63,552 nucleotides of DNA from a virus. The position numbers were made by a program, and so were the translations under genes. Location: the IMG/VR virus record IMGVR_UViG_3300022744_000006, positions 1-63,552 of that record, one strand, 5' to 3'. Shown piece after piece: positions 23,403-33,610 of the stretch. The number at the start of each line of letters is the position of its first letter. Within the stretch, counting starts at the first letter, position 1. The notes under the pieces are model-generated. The model had not been told where the DNA came from. It saw only the letters and a program-made list of their open reading frames with translations, and made no database searches.

Positions 23403-26341
23403 TAACGGCCTCCGTTGCTGATGATCAGCGGGAAAACATCCTCCGCGAAGCGCTTGTCGGTGCGATAAAGTCGCTCCGTTGTCGCTGCGCGATCGTCGTC
23501 TGTCTTGTCTTTCGAGTAGTCGTCTGCCCAAGGCATGAACGAGCTCGGGTCAGCCTGCATAGCCGCTTTGACATCGCGGCCGAGTGTGATCCCCGTGGGC
23601 ATGCCGGGGATGCTGCCGGTGGATGGTCTGATCGAGTCGTGCACCGACGTTACCGTGCTTGCAACGGGCAGCCTTCCGTATGAAGCGACGCGATCCATCA
23701 TCGCGGCCGTGTCTTTGCTCAGCCACTGGGCCCGGTAGGCGTTCGCTCGGGGTTGGATATGCTGGCCAAGCCAGTAGCCGCCAGCCATGCCTGCGGCGCC
23801 GCCAAGGGCCGGTGTTCCGACTAAGGAACCGGCCACTCCTCCGATGCCGCCAAGGATGTAACCGAGCTTGTTGTCCTGCATGTTGAACAGCTTGGGCGGT
23901 GCCTGATTCGCCGTGCGCTGACCTGCGTCCGCGAGCAACCCTGCCGCGTGCTCGCGGGCTTTGTTCACGGACCAGTCCGCGGCCAGGCTAGGACTGGCGT
24001 TTTCGGCGCCGATATCCATCGCATGGTCGACGGCGGCGTACTCATCGCGCAGGTATTCGTTGCGCACGCTCGGGACGGAGTTGACCCCGATCGGTCGGCC
24101 GATGGCGCGAGCGTCGTGGTACATGTGATCGAACGGCACCCCTGCCGTCCCTCCCACGCTGTAGGTTGGATCGCCCACCGTGCCCTGAACGATTTGCTCG
24201 GGGGGTTGGCGAGGCGGGAGCGGAGGCGGTGCCGCGGGACGCGGGGCAGCGGCTGGTGGGAGCATATCCGGAGGTGGCGGAGCTTCCATTCCGGGGGGAA
24301 CTGGCGCCGCTGCGCGCGGCGGAGGTGGCGGAGGCGGCTGCGCTGGAGCCCGGGGAGTCGGCGCGGGCGGAGTGTATCGGGCTGACGCGGGCTTCTGCAA
24401 AGGGCCAAGCTCCTCCCCGATGGGAGGCTCCTGGTACCTTGCTGACACGGGCTTCTGCAGCGGTCCTTGTTCGAGCGTTGGCGGCCCCGGAGGCTGGTAC
24501 CGGGCGCTTGGGCGCGGAAGCGGTGGCCCTCCGATATCTCCTCGCTCCATCCCGTGCTGGTACTCGAACTCTGCCAGCACGGCGGGGTCGAGCTCACCAG
24601 ACGCTACCTTCTGCGAGATGATGTCGTGCTCCATGAGCGCGCCGATGTCGTCGGGTGGTGGAACGTTCGCCCTTCCCTGCGATGCCAGCGCATCGATCGC
24701 GTCTGGCTGGTCGGGAACGGGCACGTTGATCCGCGGCGCGGCGCGCGCGCTGACTTTCGGGGCAGGCGGCGGAACTTCTGCCGGCGGCGGCGGCTGGTAG
24801 CGAGCGCTCGGAACATCACCGCGGGGCGGCGGCGGCGGCTGGTAGTGAGCGCTCGGACGAGCTTCTGTCAGGTCCGCATCCGACAGCTGCGTGACTCCGG
24901 GCTCCGGCGGCAGCGGGTTGCGGGCCTCGTCCAGCGCCGCCAGCTTCTCGACGGCGGAGTACGGATCGGCCCGGTCGATGTCCGCCGCTTCGAGCTCCGA
25001 CAGCGCTCCCACAGGGTCAGGAGGCATGGCCCCCGCGCCCGAGGGTGGAGCCGCGGACGCGGGGCTCTTGCTGGGCAGCGGAGGCGGCACAGCAGAAGGC
25101 TTTCGAGGAGGAGGAGGTGGCGGAACGGCCTTGGCTTCGACCGGCAGGTACTCGTCCTGGACAAGCTCCTTCGGCATGCCGGAATACTCGTCGGCCACCG
25201 ACTTCATCTCGTTGTATTTCCGCGTGGACGTTGGAACGCCCTCGACGTGTCCTGGGTAGCGGCTTTCCGCCACGGACATCAGCTGATCGGCCACGTCCTG
25301 CGGATTGGCCGTAGCGCCAGCTTCGGTGAGAGCTGCGGCGGCGGCTTCCTTCTTTGCCCGAACCTGGTCGACTACCTCTCCGGCCAGCCGACCCATTTTG
25401 TTCACCGGCTGCGGTCCATGCTGAGCAAGCAACCGCTCGGCCTCTTCGACGGTCTGCCGAAGCACTTCGGGCTTTGCCTTGATCGCATCGATCTCTGCGT
25501 CGCTGAGACCAGACGACTTGAGCAGCGCATTCACCCGCAAAGCTTCGCGGTCGGCCATGGCTCCGGGTTCCCTGAGCGCGGCAGCTCGCTTTGTCCCATA
25601 GCCCACAGCCCCCGCGCCGAGTAGGGAGCCAGCGCCGGATAGCATTGCGTCCGTCTTCGAGGCGTCGAACGCCTTGTCTACGTCTCCGGTGTCTCCATAA
25701 GCGCGAGAGAAACCTTGCGCTCCTCCGGTTACTGTGTTGGCGAGAATGTTGCCAGCAATCGCTCGCCCGCCGGTCATGCCGAACTTCGCGCCCGCAAGCA
25801 CCTTGTTTGCAGGTTGCAGCACGCTTGCCACGGTATCCGCGCCGTGGAATGCGTTTGGAGCCTTCCGTTCCGATTCTTCGCTCCAACCTCGAAGTGCCGC
25901 CGCTGCGCGCTTCACAACGTCTGGAGGGAGATCGCTGTTCTCGATGGCCCTCGGGATCGATCTGTCTGCGCCCATGGACAGGCCATGCACCCCGCCGGCC
26001 GCTCCACTCTCAAGCTGTTGGGCAACGGATGCGGTGTCAGCAACAGAAGGGCCTGCGCCTGGAAGTCGAACCTTGAAATCGTTAGGAACTTCAAAGTCGC
26101 CAGTAAGACGCTTGGTATCCGACAACTCCGCTTCTCTGTCAGTGCTGAGACCAAGCCCGCCTCTTACGCTACTTCTTAGGCTATCAAGCCCTTGGAGCCA
26201 TGCGGGCCTTTCATCAGGTGCGGGTGCGGCGGCTGGAGGTGGAGAATCAGCGGAGTTTGACACTGACGCGGGGTCAACCGTCTCGTTAGGCGAGGAGGAG
26301 TCTTCTCCAAGCTCCTTCAGAAGATCTTCGTAGTCGGACAT
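23402..26341 (-). CDS. Large presumed internal virion protein with Pro-rich repeats, 979 aa
   Basis: Residues 1-75 are acidic and disordered. Residues 80-390 are helical, with a glycine-rich stretch at about 215-245 (AIAGNILANTVTGGAQGF, GAGSLLGAGAVGYG). From about 400 to 700 the chain is Pro/Ala-rich with five SA[RH]Y[QT] motifs and a duplicated GPLQKP. Near 840-880 there is a glycine zipper (LGGIGGVAGSLVG, LGGAAGMAGGYWLG) that could insert into membrane. Such proteins are often ejected with the DNA to form a channel. Unusually long disordered centre; family not recognised. Confidence 0.65.
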   Translation of the reverse strand: MSDYEDLLKELGEDSSSPNETVDPASVSNSADSPPPAAAPAPDERPAWLQGLDSLRSSVRGGLGLSTDREAELSDTKRLTGDFEVPNDFKVRLPGAGPSVADTASVAQQLESGAAGGVHGLSMGADRSIPRAIENSDLPPDVVKRAAAALRGWSEESERKAPNAFHGADTVASVLQPANKVLAGAKFGMTGGRAIAGNILANTVTGGAQGFSRAYGDTGDVDKAFDASKTDAMLSGAGSLLGAGAVGYGTKRAAALREPGAMADREALRVNALLKSSGLSDAEIDAIKAKPEVLRQTVEEAERLLAQHGPQPVNKMGRLAGEVVDQVRAKKEAAAAALTEAGATANPQDVADQLMSVAESRYPGHVEGVPTSTRKYNEMKSVADEYSGMPKELVQDEYLPVEAKAVPPPPPPRKPSAVPPPLPSKSPASAAPPSGAGAMPPDPVGALSELEAADIDRADPYSAVEKLAALDEARNPLPPEPGVTQLSDADLTEARPSAHYQPPPPPRGDVPSARYQPPPPAEVPPPAPKVSARAAPRINVPVPDQPDAIDALASQGRANVPPPDDIGALMEHDIISQKVASGELDPAVLAEFEYQHGMERGDIGGPPLPRPSARYQPPGPPTLEQGPLQKPVSARYQEPPIGEELGPLQKPASARYTPPAPTPRAPAQPPPPPPPRAAAPVPPGMEAPPPPDMLPPAAAPRPAAPPPLPPRQPPEQIVQGTVGDPTYSVGGTAGVPFDHMYHDARAIGRPIGVNSVPSVRNEYLRDEYAAVDHAMDIGAENASPSLAADWSVNKAREHAAGLLADAGQRTANQAPPKLFNMQDNKLGYILGGIGGVAGSLVGTPALGGAAGMAGGYWLGQHIQPRANAYRAQWLSKDTAAMMDRVASYGRLPVASTVTSVHDSIRPSTGSIPGMPTGITLGRDVKAAMQADPSSFMPWADDYSKDKTDDDRAATTERLYRTDKRFAEDVFPLIISNGGR

Positions 26342-28549
26342 CTACTGCATCCTCACTTCCACGCCGCGTGCCTCGATGTCAGCTATTTGTGCCTGCGTAA
26401 GATTCTTGGGGCGCCAGTTTCCGCCTACCTTCACCATCACCGAAAACGTCTTGCCTCTGTCCTCGATGAGCGCCTTTGTTTTCTCCGGACTCGATGTCGG
26501 CATTGGAGCTGGCGCGACACCGAGATCTCCGGCTGACAGGTTTGCAGGCTTCATTGGGTGCCTGCTCGACTTGGGAGGATGAAACGCGTCTTGGTTTGGA
26601 TCCTCCGAGCCGTCGACATACGGCGAAGCTGCCGCCGCTGCCGCCGCATCGGCATTGCGCTCCGGGTAGTCGATGACGGCTTCTCCACTGTCACCGCGTA
26701 CCACGCTCTGACCGGGTGCCAGGCCCTCTGACCCGGCCCCGGCTGGCGCGGATAGTTGCTGGACTTGAGCCTTGGGGTTCCATTGCGCGGATCCCCAGTT
26801 GTCGGGCCGAAGTCCCATGCCCTGCATTACATCATGAGCCTCATTCGGAGATACGGAAGCAAAACCGCCGATCTTGCTCTGCACAATGTCGTGCATGGTC
26901 TTGAGAGCGATCTTGACGGCTTCGATCGGTGCGCCCGGACGCGTGCCTGCGTTGATCGCGTTGCGCTGCTCCTCGGTCGCTGAGAACGCTGCGCCAGAAC
27001 GGTTGTGAATCAAGTCGTCCTGGAAGTTCGATAGGACTCCGCGCACCTGAGTTGCAGCCAGAGCGCCGAGCTTGATGTCGTCATCTCCTGATGCGCCGCC
27101 AATGTAGACAGCAGCATCTCGAACGAGCTGCGGGGTGTATCCAGACTCGACGATCGGGTTGTCGTGGCCTGTTATGCCGATTCCTGGAACCGTCTTGCCT
27201 TCCTTCTCGTAGGCAGCGATTAGATCTTCTGCCCTTTGAATCTCGAACGCAACCGGCGCGGCTTTCTCCACGCTCTTCATGAACGTCTGACGGTGCGCGG
27301 CGGATCTGGTTGCCTTAGCCTCAGCTTCGAGTCGAAGCTGGTGCTCGCGGTTGAGTCGATTGTTCTCGTCGGTGGCGGCATCGCGCGCCTTTTGACGTTC
27401 CAGCTCCTGAGCTTGCTGAGGAGTCATCGGCTTGTCGGGAAGAAGTGCCATCTCCTCCTGAACCTGGCCGCGTCGAACTTTTCGAGCCGTCTCGGCCTTT
27501 ACGTCCGACACTTCGCCCTCGCCAAGAACTCCGCCGCGTGCTCGCCCAGCCGCCTTCACCTCTGCGGCGTGACCCTCTGCTTTGACCATCGGCTCAGACA
27601 GATTGAGCTTATGTCGAATGGTCGGCAGCGCGGCATTCCAACCCTTGTCAGTGAGATTTCTGTAAATATCGAGCTCTTCAGGCGGAACACCGTTGTTCTC
27701 AAGCATCTTGATCATGCTCTCGCGACTGGCAGCGCTGGCCGCGTCTTGAGCTTCCAGCCGGGCTTTCTTTTCGGCGGCCGTCTCGTTCAAGCGCTCCTCA
27801 CGCTCTCTCGTTGCCTTGATCCGATCCATGGCAAGGTACTGACTTACCGGATCGCCGCTGGCGCCCTTGCCGAGCGCCGCTTGCGCCACGTGCTGCCTGT
27901 ATGCGCGCTTGTCGGCATCAACCTGGCTGAGCAAGTTAGGGATGCCGTGCCCCTTGTTGAACGCCACGTCAGCGAGCAAGGCCCAGCCATTCACGCTCGG
28001 CTCTTCGCCAAGCATCTCGATGGCCTTACGCTTCTCCTCGTCTCCTCTGGCCCTGAGAGCGTCGAGCGGATCAACCTGATCGGGAACACCCTGCGGCTTT
28101 TCTTTCGCGGGTGATGCAGCCTGCGGCGGAGGTGTTGCAGCAAGTGCGGCCGCAGCCTGACCGACCATGTCAGGCTTCTTTGGAGCTTCGGTGCCGGGCT
28201 CGTTCATCGTGGTTTCAGCCAAGGCTTTCGCTGCCTGGGCGACGCGCTCTTCGTCTGGCTTCGGAATGGCCTTTGGGTCCTGCACGCCAGGCTGTTCGTC
28301 CAGCTGGTAGAGCCGGTCCGCGATGCCGGACATGTCGACGCTTCCCGGATCGTAGGGCTTGTCCGGGGTGCTGAGCTCGACGGGATCGTTTCGATCCGTG
28401 AGCGTGAAGTCCATGTCGTACGGGTCGGGAGTTCCGGACGGCTCCGGAGGCTTTGGAGTAGCAGCAAGCGCGGAAACCGCTGCCTGGCGCTCGCGCTCCT
28501 GCTCCTCCGGATCCAGCGGGTCGGTGTTGTAATCGAACGGTGAGGCCAT
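26342..28549 (-). CDS. Large presumed internal virion protein, 735 aa
   Basis: Stops one base before the next gene and starts overlapping the previous stop by one base, so all three large proteins form one translation unit. Residues 1-170 are Pro/Asp/Ala-rich and disordered. Residues 170-480 are helical and highly charged with coiled-coil character (RIKATREREERLNETAAEKKARLEAQD). The end is again low-complexity with a small C-terminal domain (FSVMVKVGGNWRPKNLTQAQIADIEARG). No enzyme motif seen. Position suggests an ejection or internal core protein. Confidence 0.6.
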   Translation of the reverse strand: MASPFDYNTDPLDPEEQERERQAAVSALAATPKPPEPSGTPDPYDMDFTLTDRNDPVELSTPDKPYDPGSVDMSGIADRLYQLDEQPGVQDPKAIPKPDEERVAQAAKALAETTMNEPGTEAPKKPDMVGQAAAALAATPPPQAASPAKEKPQGVPDQVDPLDALRARGDEEKRKAIEMLGEEPSVNGWALLADVAFNKGHGIPNLLSQVDADKRAYRQHVAQAALGKGASGDPVSQYLAMDRIKATREREERLNETAAEKKARLEAQDAASAASRESMIKMLENNGVPPEELDIYRNLTDKGWNAALPTIRHKLNLSEPMVKAEGHAAEVKAAGRARGGVLGEGEVSDVKAETARKVRRGQVQEEMALLPDKPMTPQQAQELERQKARDAATDENNRLNREHQLRLEAEAKATRSAAHRQTFMKSVEKAAPVAFEIQRAEDLIAAYEKEGKTVPGIGITGHDNPIVESGYTPQLVRDAAVYIGGASGDDDIKLGALAATQVRGVLSNFQDDLIHNRSGAAFSATEEQRNAINAGTRPGAPIEAVKIALKTMHDIVQSKIGGFASVSPNEAHDVMQGMGLRPDNWGSAQWNPKAQVQQLSAPAGAGSEGLAPGQSVVRGDSGEAVIDYPERNADAAAAAAASPYVDGSEDPNQDAFHPPKSSRHPMKPANLSAGDLGVAPAPMPTSSPEKTKALIEDRGKTFSVMVKVGGNWRPKNLTQAQIADIEARGVEVRMQ

Positions 28550-30582
28550 TACACGCCCTGCCCTTGGTACTTGGCTCTGATCGCCGCCTTCTTGTCGTCG
28601 AGAGACTCTTGACCGATGCCAAAGCCTCCGAGCAAGCCCTTCCTCGAACCGATGATTGGCAGGCCAAAGATACCTTCGCTATCTGCCCGATCCTGCTGGT
28701 CCGCGGCAGCTAGCTCAGCGTCCATCGCAGCTTTGTTGGCATCGGATCTGCCCATGGCTACCTGATCGTTCTTGATCAGGTTGGTTCCGTTCCACGTGTT
28801 GTTGCCGATCGTCATGCCAACGATGCTGGCATCGTTCTGCAGTCCGCTGTTGTTCACTCCGATCGTCTCTCCGCTCAGTCCGAGGCGTCGATCGGTTTGC
28901 TTATCTGCGCCTTGCACCTTGCGTGTGTTCGCAAGGTCGACAGCAGAGATCACATCCTTGTCACGAGAGTAGTTGCCATTGATGACACCCTGCTCTCCAG
29001 AGAAGATGTTGCTCATGTTGTTTGAGTTTTGCGAGTTGGCATTGAGTGTCAGGGCGGTTTTGTCGGTGGTGCGACCCCACAAGGCATCCCGCTCTTTCTG
29101 GTCGAACGAGTCTTTCCATGAGTTACGCTGAAACGCGTCATCCTGCATGGTGTTCGCCTGGTTTGCGTAGCCAACCTGACCCTGAAGTCTGGTTTGCTGG
29201 TTGTTCGCGCTGGCCGTGTCGGCAGCGACTCCGCGCTTGTAGGTCTGGTCGAAGCTCGACTCTTGAGCTCGCTCAGCGCCCGTCTCGAACAGGCCAAGGG
29301 CCGCGAGCTGCCTGTCGGCGTTGGACGTTGCGAGTTGGTTGCCCTGGGCGTTGAGGCCAGAGGCGAGCTGTCCTTGCAGCTGCAGCATCTGGTTCGATCG
29401 CTGGACGGCTCCAGCCGCTGCGCCCAAGTCGGTGAGGGTGCGGTCCTGCGAGATCCTGGCGCTGTCGAGCGCGTTCTGCGTGAGCTCCGCGCCTCCTCCG
29501 GCCATCCCGCGCCGGCGCAGGTCGCTCATCCTGGCAGACGAAAGCCCCCGCTCTTGCATCTCCTGGTCCTGGCGCGCCTTCTCGTAGATGAGCTGCTCGG
29601 CAGCCGTGACGCCAGGATTAGTGAGGCTCCCAGCCTTCATCAGCGCCTGCATGGCAGACGCGTAGGCGGCAGGGTCCTCCTGCCCAACGTGGACATCTTT
29701 TGAGCCACGTGACACGCCGCGAAGGTCGGAAAGACCCTCGTCTCGCATGGCTGTGTACTTGGGATCGGCGTAGGCGGAGGCGGCGACCGAGGTGTAGTCG
29801 AGACCGCCGGCCGCCGTGCTTCCAAGCATGCCCAGTGCGTTTTGCTGGGCGGCTAGAGCTTGCGGGTCTGCGATGTTCGCGGTGGATTGAAGCGGGGTGC
29901 TTAGGTTGTCGTAGACGCCGCCAAGGCTTGAAATCGCCGCATCGTTGCGTGAGTTGAGATCGCGCAGACCGGATGTGTAGGCGGCCAGAGACTGGGTCGA
30001 CGCCCCGTTGGCCGCGCCGGCAGACCTGCCGAGCTGAGTGGCAAGGTCCTGGGTTTGGCTGACGTAGTCGCCGTACACGGGATCCATCGAGTCGATGATC
30101 CCGCCCTGCCTTGCAAGCTCGGCTCGATTCGCTGCAAGCGTAGCGTCGGCTGTCCCCTGCAAGCCAGAGATGGCGTTTGCGTTGCGCTTTGTCGTTGCCC
30201 CGATGATGTTGTTTTGGTTCTGCACGCCAGGCGTGGTCGTGGTCCTCATTGGACCAGCGCCAGATCCGCCGTACGCGCCAACGTTGTCTGCGCCGGTAAC
30301 CTTGTCATTCAGCACGCGCGCCGCTTCAATCACCGCGGGGTCGTGTGACGGGTCCCTTCCCTCGCTGAGGGATTTGTTCCATGCGGCGTCGTACTCCGAC
30401 TTCGCCTCAGCTTTGTATTGAGCGACCTTCTCCGGAGTCCAGGGTTGCGCCTGCTGGATTTCCGGAGCTTGCAGGTTGTGACCGCCGTTGGCGTCCTGCT
30501 CGGCCTGGATCTTGGCGATGGTATCCGCCTGCTGCTGCGGAGTCATCGACTCTAGAAGGTAGGATGAGAAGTCGGTAGCCAT
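28549..30582 (-). CDS. Large Ala/Gln/Asn-rich virion protein, 677 aa
   Basis: Mostly helical, with high Ala, Gln, Asn and Ser content and almost no Cys. N-terminal residues MATDFSSYLLESMTPQQQAD start the chain; the centre (about 200-440) is a run of polar helices; residues 560-620 are Asn-rich. Composition matches internal virion proteins that assemble inside the capsid. No motif recognised. It lies between the tail nozzle-type protein and the other two large proteins. Confidence 0.6.
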   Translation of the reverse strand: MATDFSSYLLESMTPQQQADTIAKIQAEQDANGGHNLQAPEIQQAQPWTPEKVAQYKAEAKSEYDAAWNKSLSEGRDPSHDPAVIEAARVLNDKVTGADNVGAYGGSGAGPMRTTTTPGVQNQNNIIGATTKRNANAISGLQGTADATLAANRAELARQGGIIDSMDPVYGDYVSQTQDLATQLGRSAGAANGASTQSLAAYTSGLRDLNSRNDAAISSLGGVYDNLSTPLQSTANIADPQALAAQQNALGMLGSTAAGGLDYTSVAASAYADPKYTAMRDEGLSDLRGVSRGSKDVHVGQEDPAAYASAMQALMKAGSLTNPGVTAAEQLIYEKARQDQEMQERGLSSARMSDLRRRGMAGGGAELTQNALDSARISQDRTLTDLGAAAGAVQRSNQMLQLQGQLASGLNAQGNQLATSNADRQLAALGLFETGAERAQESSFDQTYKRGVAADTASANNQQTRLQGQVGYANQANTMQDDAFQRNSWKDSFDQKERDALWGRTTDKTALTLNANSQNSNNMSNIFSGEQGVINGNYSRDKDVISAVDLANTRKVQGADKQTDRRLGLSGETIGVNNSGLQNDASIVGMTIGNNTWNGTNLIKNDQVAMGRSDANKAAMDAELAAADQQDRADSEGIFGLPIIGSRKGLLGGFGIGQESLDDKKAAIRAKYQGQGV

Positions 30583-30929
30583 TAGCCGATCACCAACAAT
30601 CTAATGGTCGAGTACTTTTGACCATTGTTCAGGCCGGAGAACTTCGCTCGGACAGTCGACCCGCCAAATGACCAGTCTGCAGACGTTCCGGTCGACTGCC
30701 ATGTTCCATCCACCGATGCGGTGTAAACGTTCAGGACGGCAAACGGTGCCGCGTCGCTTGAAAACGAGATTCCATCAGCGGTTGAGTACACGTAGTCGTT
30801 GATCTCGACGAGCTTCATCGGCACGACGGACGACATGATCGATCCCATATCTCGGAAGTTTTCTCCGACAGATCGAGAGTCCGCCTTCTCGTCGGATGAC
30901 CACGTTCGGTTGCGAATGGAGGACTTCAT
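30582..30929 (-). CDS. Hypothetical small tail protein, 115 aa
   Basis: Beta-rich C-terminal 80 residues (KLVEINDYVYSTADG, SADWSFGGSTVRAKFSGLNNGQKYSTIRLLVIG) resemble a small fibronectin-like or tail-tip fold. It overlaps the nozzle-type gene by four bases and the next by one, so it is co-translated with them. Confidence 0.65.
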   Translation of the reverse strand: MKSSIRNRTWSSDEKADSRSVGENFRDMGSIMSSVVPMKLVEINDYVYSTADGISFSSDAAPFAVLNVYTASVDGTWQSTGTSADWSFGGSTVRAKFSGLNNGQKYSTIRLLVIG

Positions 30930-33610
30930 CGGTACGGCCTCTGATCAACAAAGTCGATGTAGTTCAGGCTGATCGCCTCAATGGCAATGGGCTTGGTGGT
31001 GGAGTTGTAGCCGCTTGCTGCGTACACGGTGAACTTCAACACGATCCCATTGCTAACCGCTGGGAAGTTCCTTGGAACAGTGAACCCAATCGAACACTTG
31101 TTTTGGCTTTGAGCGAGTGTAAGTGGGGTTGTAGTGTCGGCTGGGATCGTTCTAGACAAAGACGTGGAAAGGGCATCGCTCTCAAGAAGGCAGAGAGACT
31201 GAAACTTGTTGGGAGATCTGAATGTCACCGTAACGTCTTGCCAGTGCTTCATCGTATGTGGCGCATTGGTTCCAGCCCCAAAGATTGGCTGAAAACCTAT
31301 GACCATGTTCTCGTAGCTACCGTCTGTCGCTGTGATGGCTACTGTGGTCCTTCCGGCCCAGCAGAAGAGCGGGGAGCGAAGTATCTTGTTGTAGACAATG
31401 AACGTAGGCGACTCGTTGACAAACAAGCTTGGCCTGCGCCTGCAAAACGTGTCCGTCTTTGTGTTGTACGCCCAGATGTTTCCGTTGAACATGATCAAAA
31501 CGTCATCGTTCAACTCATCCACGGATACGACAGGTGGAAGGTTCGATTGGCCGTTGTACGACATTGCAAGAAAGTCGTTGTTCGGGATCGAATCTTGGCG
31601 AGCTGCGGACGAGTTGATCCGTCCATCGGAAAGCTCCCTGATCACACCCTCGCTTGTGATCGAGACAAACCCTCGCGTCGTAAGCGCAAAGACCATATCC
31701 CGGTGCGCGACCGCCGCGTCTGGTCCGGCAATGTCGATGTTCTTATCTACGGGATCAAGGTTCCAGTCGTAACCGTCGCCGACCGATCCGCCCGTGCCGC
31801 TCAGGCGGTACAGGCCATCACTGCAGAAGAACCAAACGCAATCACGCGTGCTGATGATCTTGTGGATGACTCCTGAGCCGGCAAAGGCGAAGTTGCTGGG
31901 CGGGCAAAACTCAGGCTGATTGTTCTCGCTCCATGCGTAGCCGTTTGGCTGGCGCACTCCGACGATCGCCTTCGGAGTCTGATTGTACTCTGGGAGAACC
32001 GGAGCGTAGTTGGCTCCGTGCGTTGCCCTGATCGAGGCGTCTTGAGAGCCGCGCATGCGGAACACGACGCCGCTGGTAGGAACGAAACTTGGATACACGC
32101 CAACGATTGAAGCGTTGGACTTCTGCGGTTCGAGCCCGATCACAGTTATGTCCATCGTGCCGTAGCCAATGCTTGCGTTTGACTGAACGAAGTAGTCAAC
32201 GAAGTTGGTGGCAGAAACGTTTACGCTGTACTCCGTTCCGTTGATCTCGATAGTGTCGTGACACTCCGTGAAAACACTACCACTGTACGAGACAGCGGCG
32301 TCAATGGTTATCGACGTTGCGGTCTTCGAGATGATCTTGTTTCCAAGAGGATTGAGAAGCACCGAGTCAGACGTTCTGTAAACGTACACCTTCAGGCCGT
32401 TTACGTAGCCGGTCGTGTCTGGGAAACCGGATAAAACAGCCGTGCTATTCGCGGTGATCGAGCTGTCATACCTTATGCCGATCCCTTTCGAGCGAATGGC
32501 TAAGCTGTACGTTGGGTAAATCGGTCCCCAGTAGTACGGGTTCAAGATCGTGATGACGGCGGGTTCAACCCTGTTCGCGTAGAAGGCATGGCCTTTGAAC
32601 GAGCAGGCCGTCTTTGACTCGACGGGAGGAAATGGGATCGCGCTCGCCCCTCCTCTTCCGGTGTTCGTGACCAGAGCTTCGCCGAGGGCGTTCTCCATGG
32701 TCCCGTCCTCGAACGAGTGGTAAAGGCTTCCGGCTGTTCGCGGAGCACGAGCGGACATGTAGAACGTTGTCCCGGTGGAGACCGGGAGGTATTTGTTCGT
32801 CCCAGAGTTGTATCCAACCGACTGGGATCTCGTGCGGAAGATCATTATCTCGTGCACATATCCGGCGTCTGGATACGCGCTTGATGCGGAAAACGTTCCC
32901 CACACAGAAGGAACCTGCGCGTTCACCGTGCTCAGGTTCGCGAAGTCGTAAGGCGCGCTCGGAGGAGAGAGAAGTTCGTATCCGTCGGGCTGGGTGATCT
33001 TGATCTGCGCGCACGCGGACATGTGCGAGTTGGCGGATAGAACTCCGCCCTCGGCATCGGGCACAACTCCGCTGTATGAACGGTAGTAGATCGAAGGCTG
33101 AGGAACTCCGCAAAACCTAGGGCCATGTGCCGTGTAGCGAGTGTCTCCAGGGGCCTTGTAGTAGTCGATCGCGAAGCTGGCGAACATGCCAGTGACAATC
33201 AACCTTCCCCTCATGAGGAGCACGCCGGTCTCTTGAGAATGGCTTATGTTCGTGCCGGCAAAGCTTAGCGGTATTGGAGTGGTGAGCTGGTAGTTGTCGA
33301 TCGTGCCGGAAGACTTGTCCGAAACAACGCATACCGCTTGCCAGTAACTGTCGGATGGAAATCCAAACGAGTCGTAAAACTGCCCGAGGTAAACGGTAAG
33401 CGGCCCTTCGGTGACGACGTAAAGAGCCCCCGCGAGCTTTGCGGGAAATGAGAAGTCGGAAGAAGCGGCGAGCTTGGGAACCTGTTCCACCGTTCCGAAG
33501 CTGCGAATGGCCGCGTTCTCACTAAACGCAAAGGCTCCGGCCGCGAACTGGCCCGCCTTGTTCGGCTCCGTGATCATTCCCTGGGGCTTGGTAACAATAA
33601 GCTTGCTCAT
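30926..33610 (-). CDS. Tail nozzle / tubular protein B-like, 894 aa
   Basis: Long all-beta protein whose order resembles podoviral tail tubular protein B: an N-terminal VTKPQGMITEPNKAGQF and RSFGTVEQVPKL, repeated beta-propeller-like blades (YVVTEGPLTVYLGQFYDSFG; CVWFFCSDGLYRLSGTGGSVG; DMVFALTTRGFVSITSEGVIREL), and 'VSVDELNDDVLIMFNGNIWAYN' late on. It would cap the tail. It overlaps the adaptor gene by four bases. Homology is judged by pattern, not search. Confidence 0.7.
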   Translation of the reverse strand: MSKLIVTKPQGMITEPNKAGQFAAGAFAFSENAAIRSFGTVEQVPKLAASSDFSFPAKLAGALYVVTEGPLTVYLGQFYDSFGFPSDSYWQAVCVVSDKSSGTIDNYQLTTPIPLSFAGTNISHSQETGVLLMRGRLIVTGMFASFAIDYYKAPGDTRYTAHGPRFCGVPQPSIYYRSYSGVVPDAEGGVLSANSHMSACAQIKITQPDGYELLSPPSAPYDFANLSTVNAQVPSVWGTFSASSAYPDAGYVHEIMIFRTRSQSVGYNSGTNKYLPVSTGTTFYMSARAPRTAGSLYHSFEDGTMENALGEALVTNTGRGGASAIPFPPVESKTACSFKGHAFYANRVEPAVITILNPYYWGPIYPTYSLAIRSKGIGIRYDSSITANSTAVLSGFPDTTGYVNGLKVYVYRTSDSVLLNPLGNKIISKTATSITIDAAVSYSGSVFTECHDTIEINGTEYSVNVSATNFVDYFVQSNASIGYGTMDITVIGLEPQKSNASIVGVYPSFVPTSGVVFRMRGSQDASIRATHGANYAPVLPEYNQTPKAIVGVRQPNGYAWSENNQPEFCPPSNFAFAGSGVIHKIISTRDCVWFFCSDGLYRLSGTGGSVGDGYDWNLDPVDKNIDIAGPDAAVAHRDMVFALTTRGFVSITSEGVIRELSDGRINSSAARQDSIPNNDFLAMSYNGQSNLPPVVSVDELNDDVLIMFNGNIWAYNTKTDTFCRRRPSLFVNESPTFIVYNKILRSPLFCWAGRTTVAITATDGSYENMVIGFQPIFGAGTNAPHTMKHWQDVTVTFRSPNKFQSLCLLESDALSTSLSRTIPADTTTPLTLAQSQNKCSIGFTVPRNFPAVSNGIVLKFTVYAASGYNSTTKPIAIEAISLNYIDFVDQRPYR

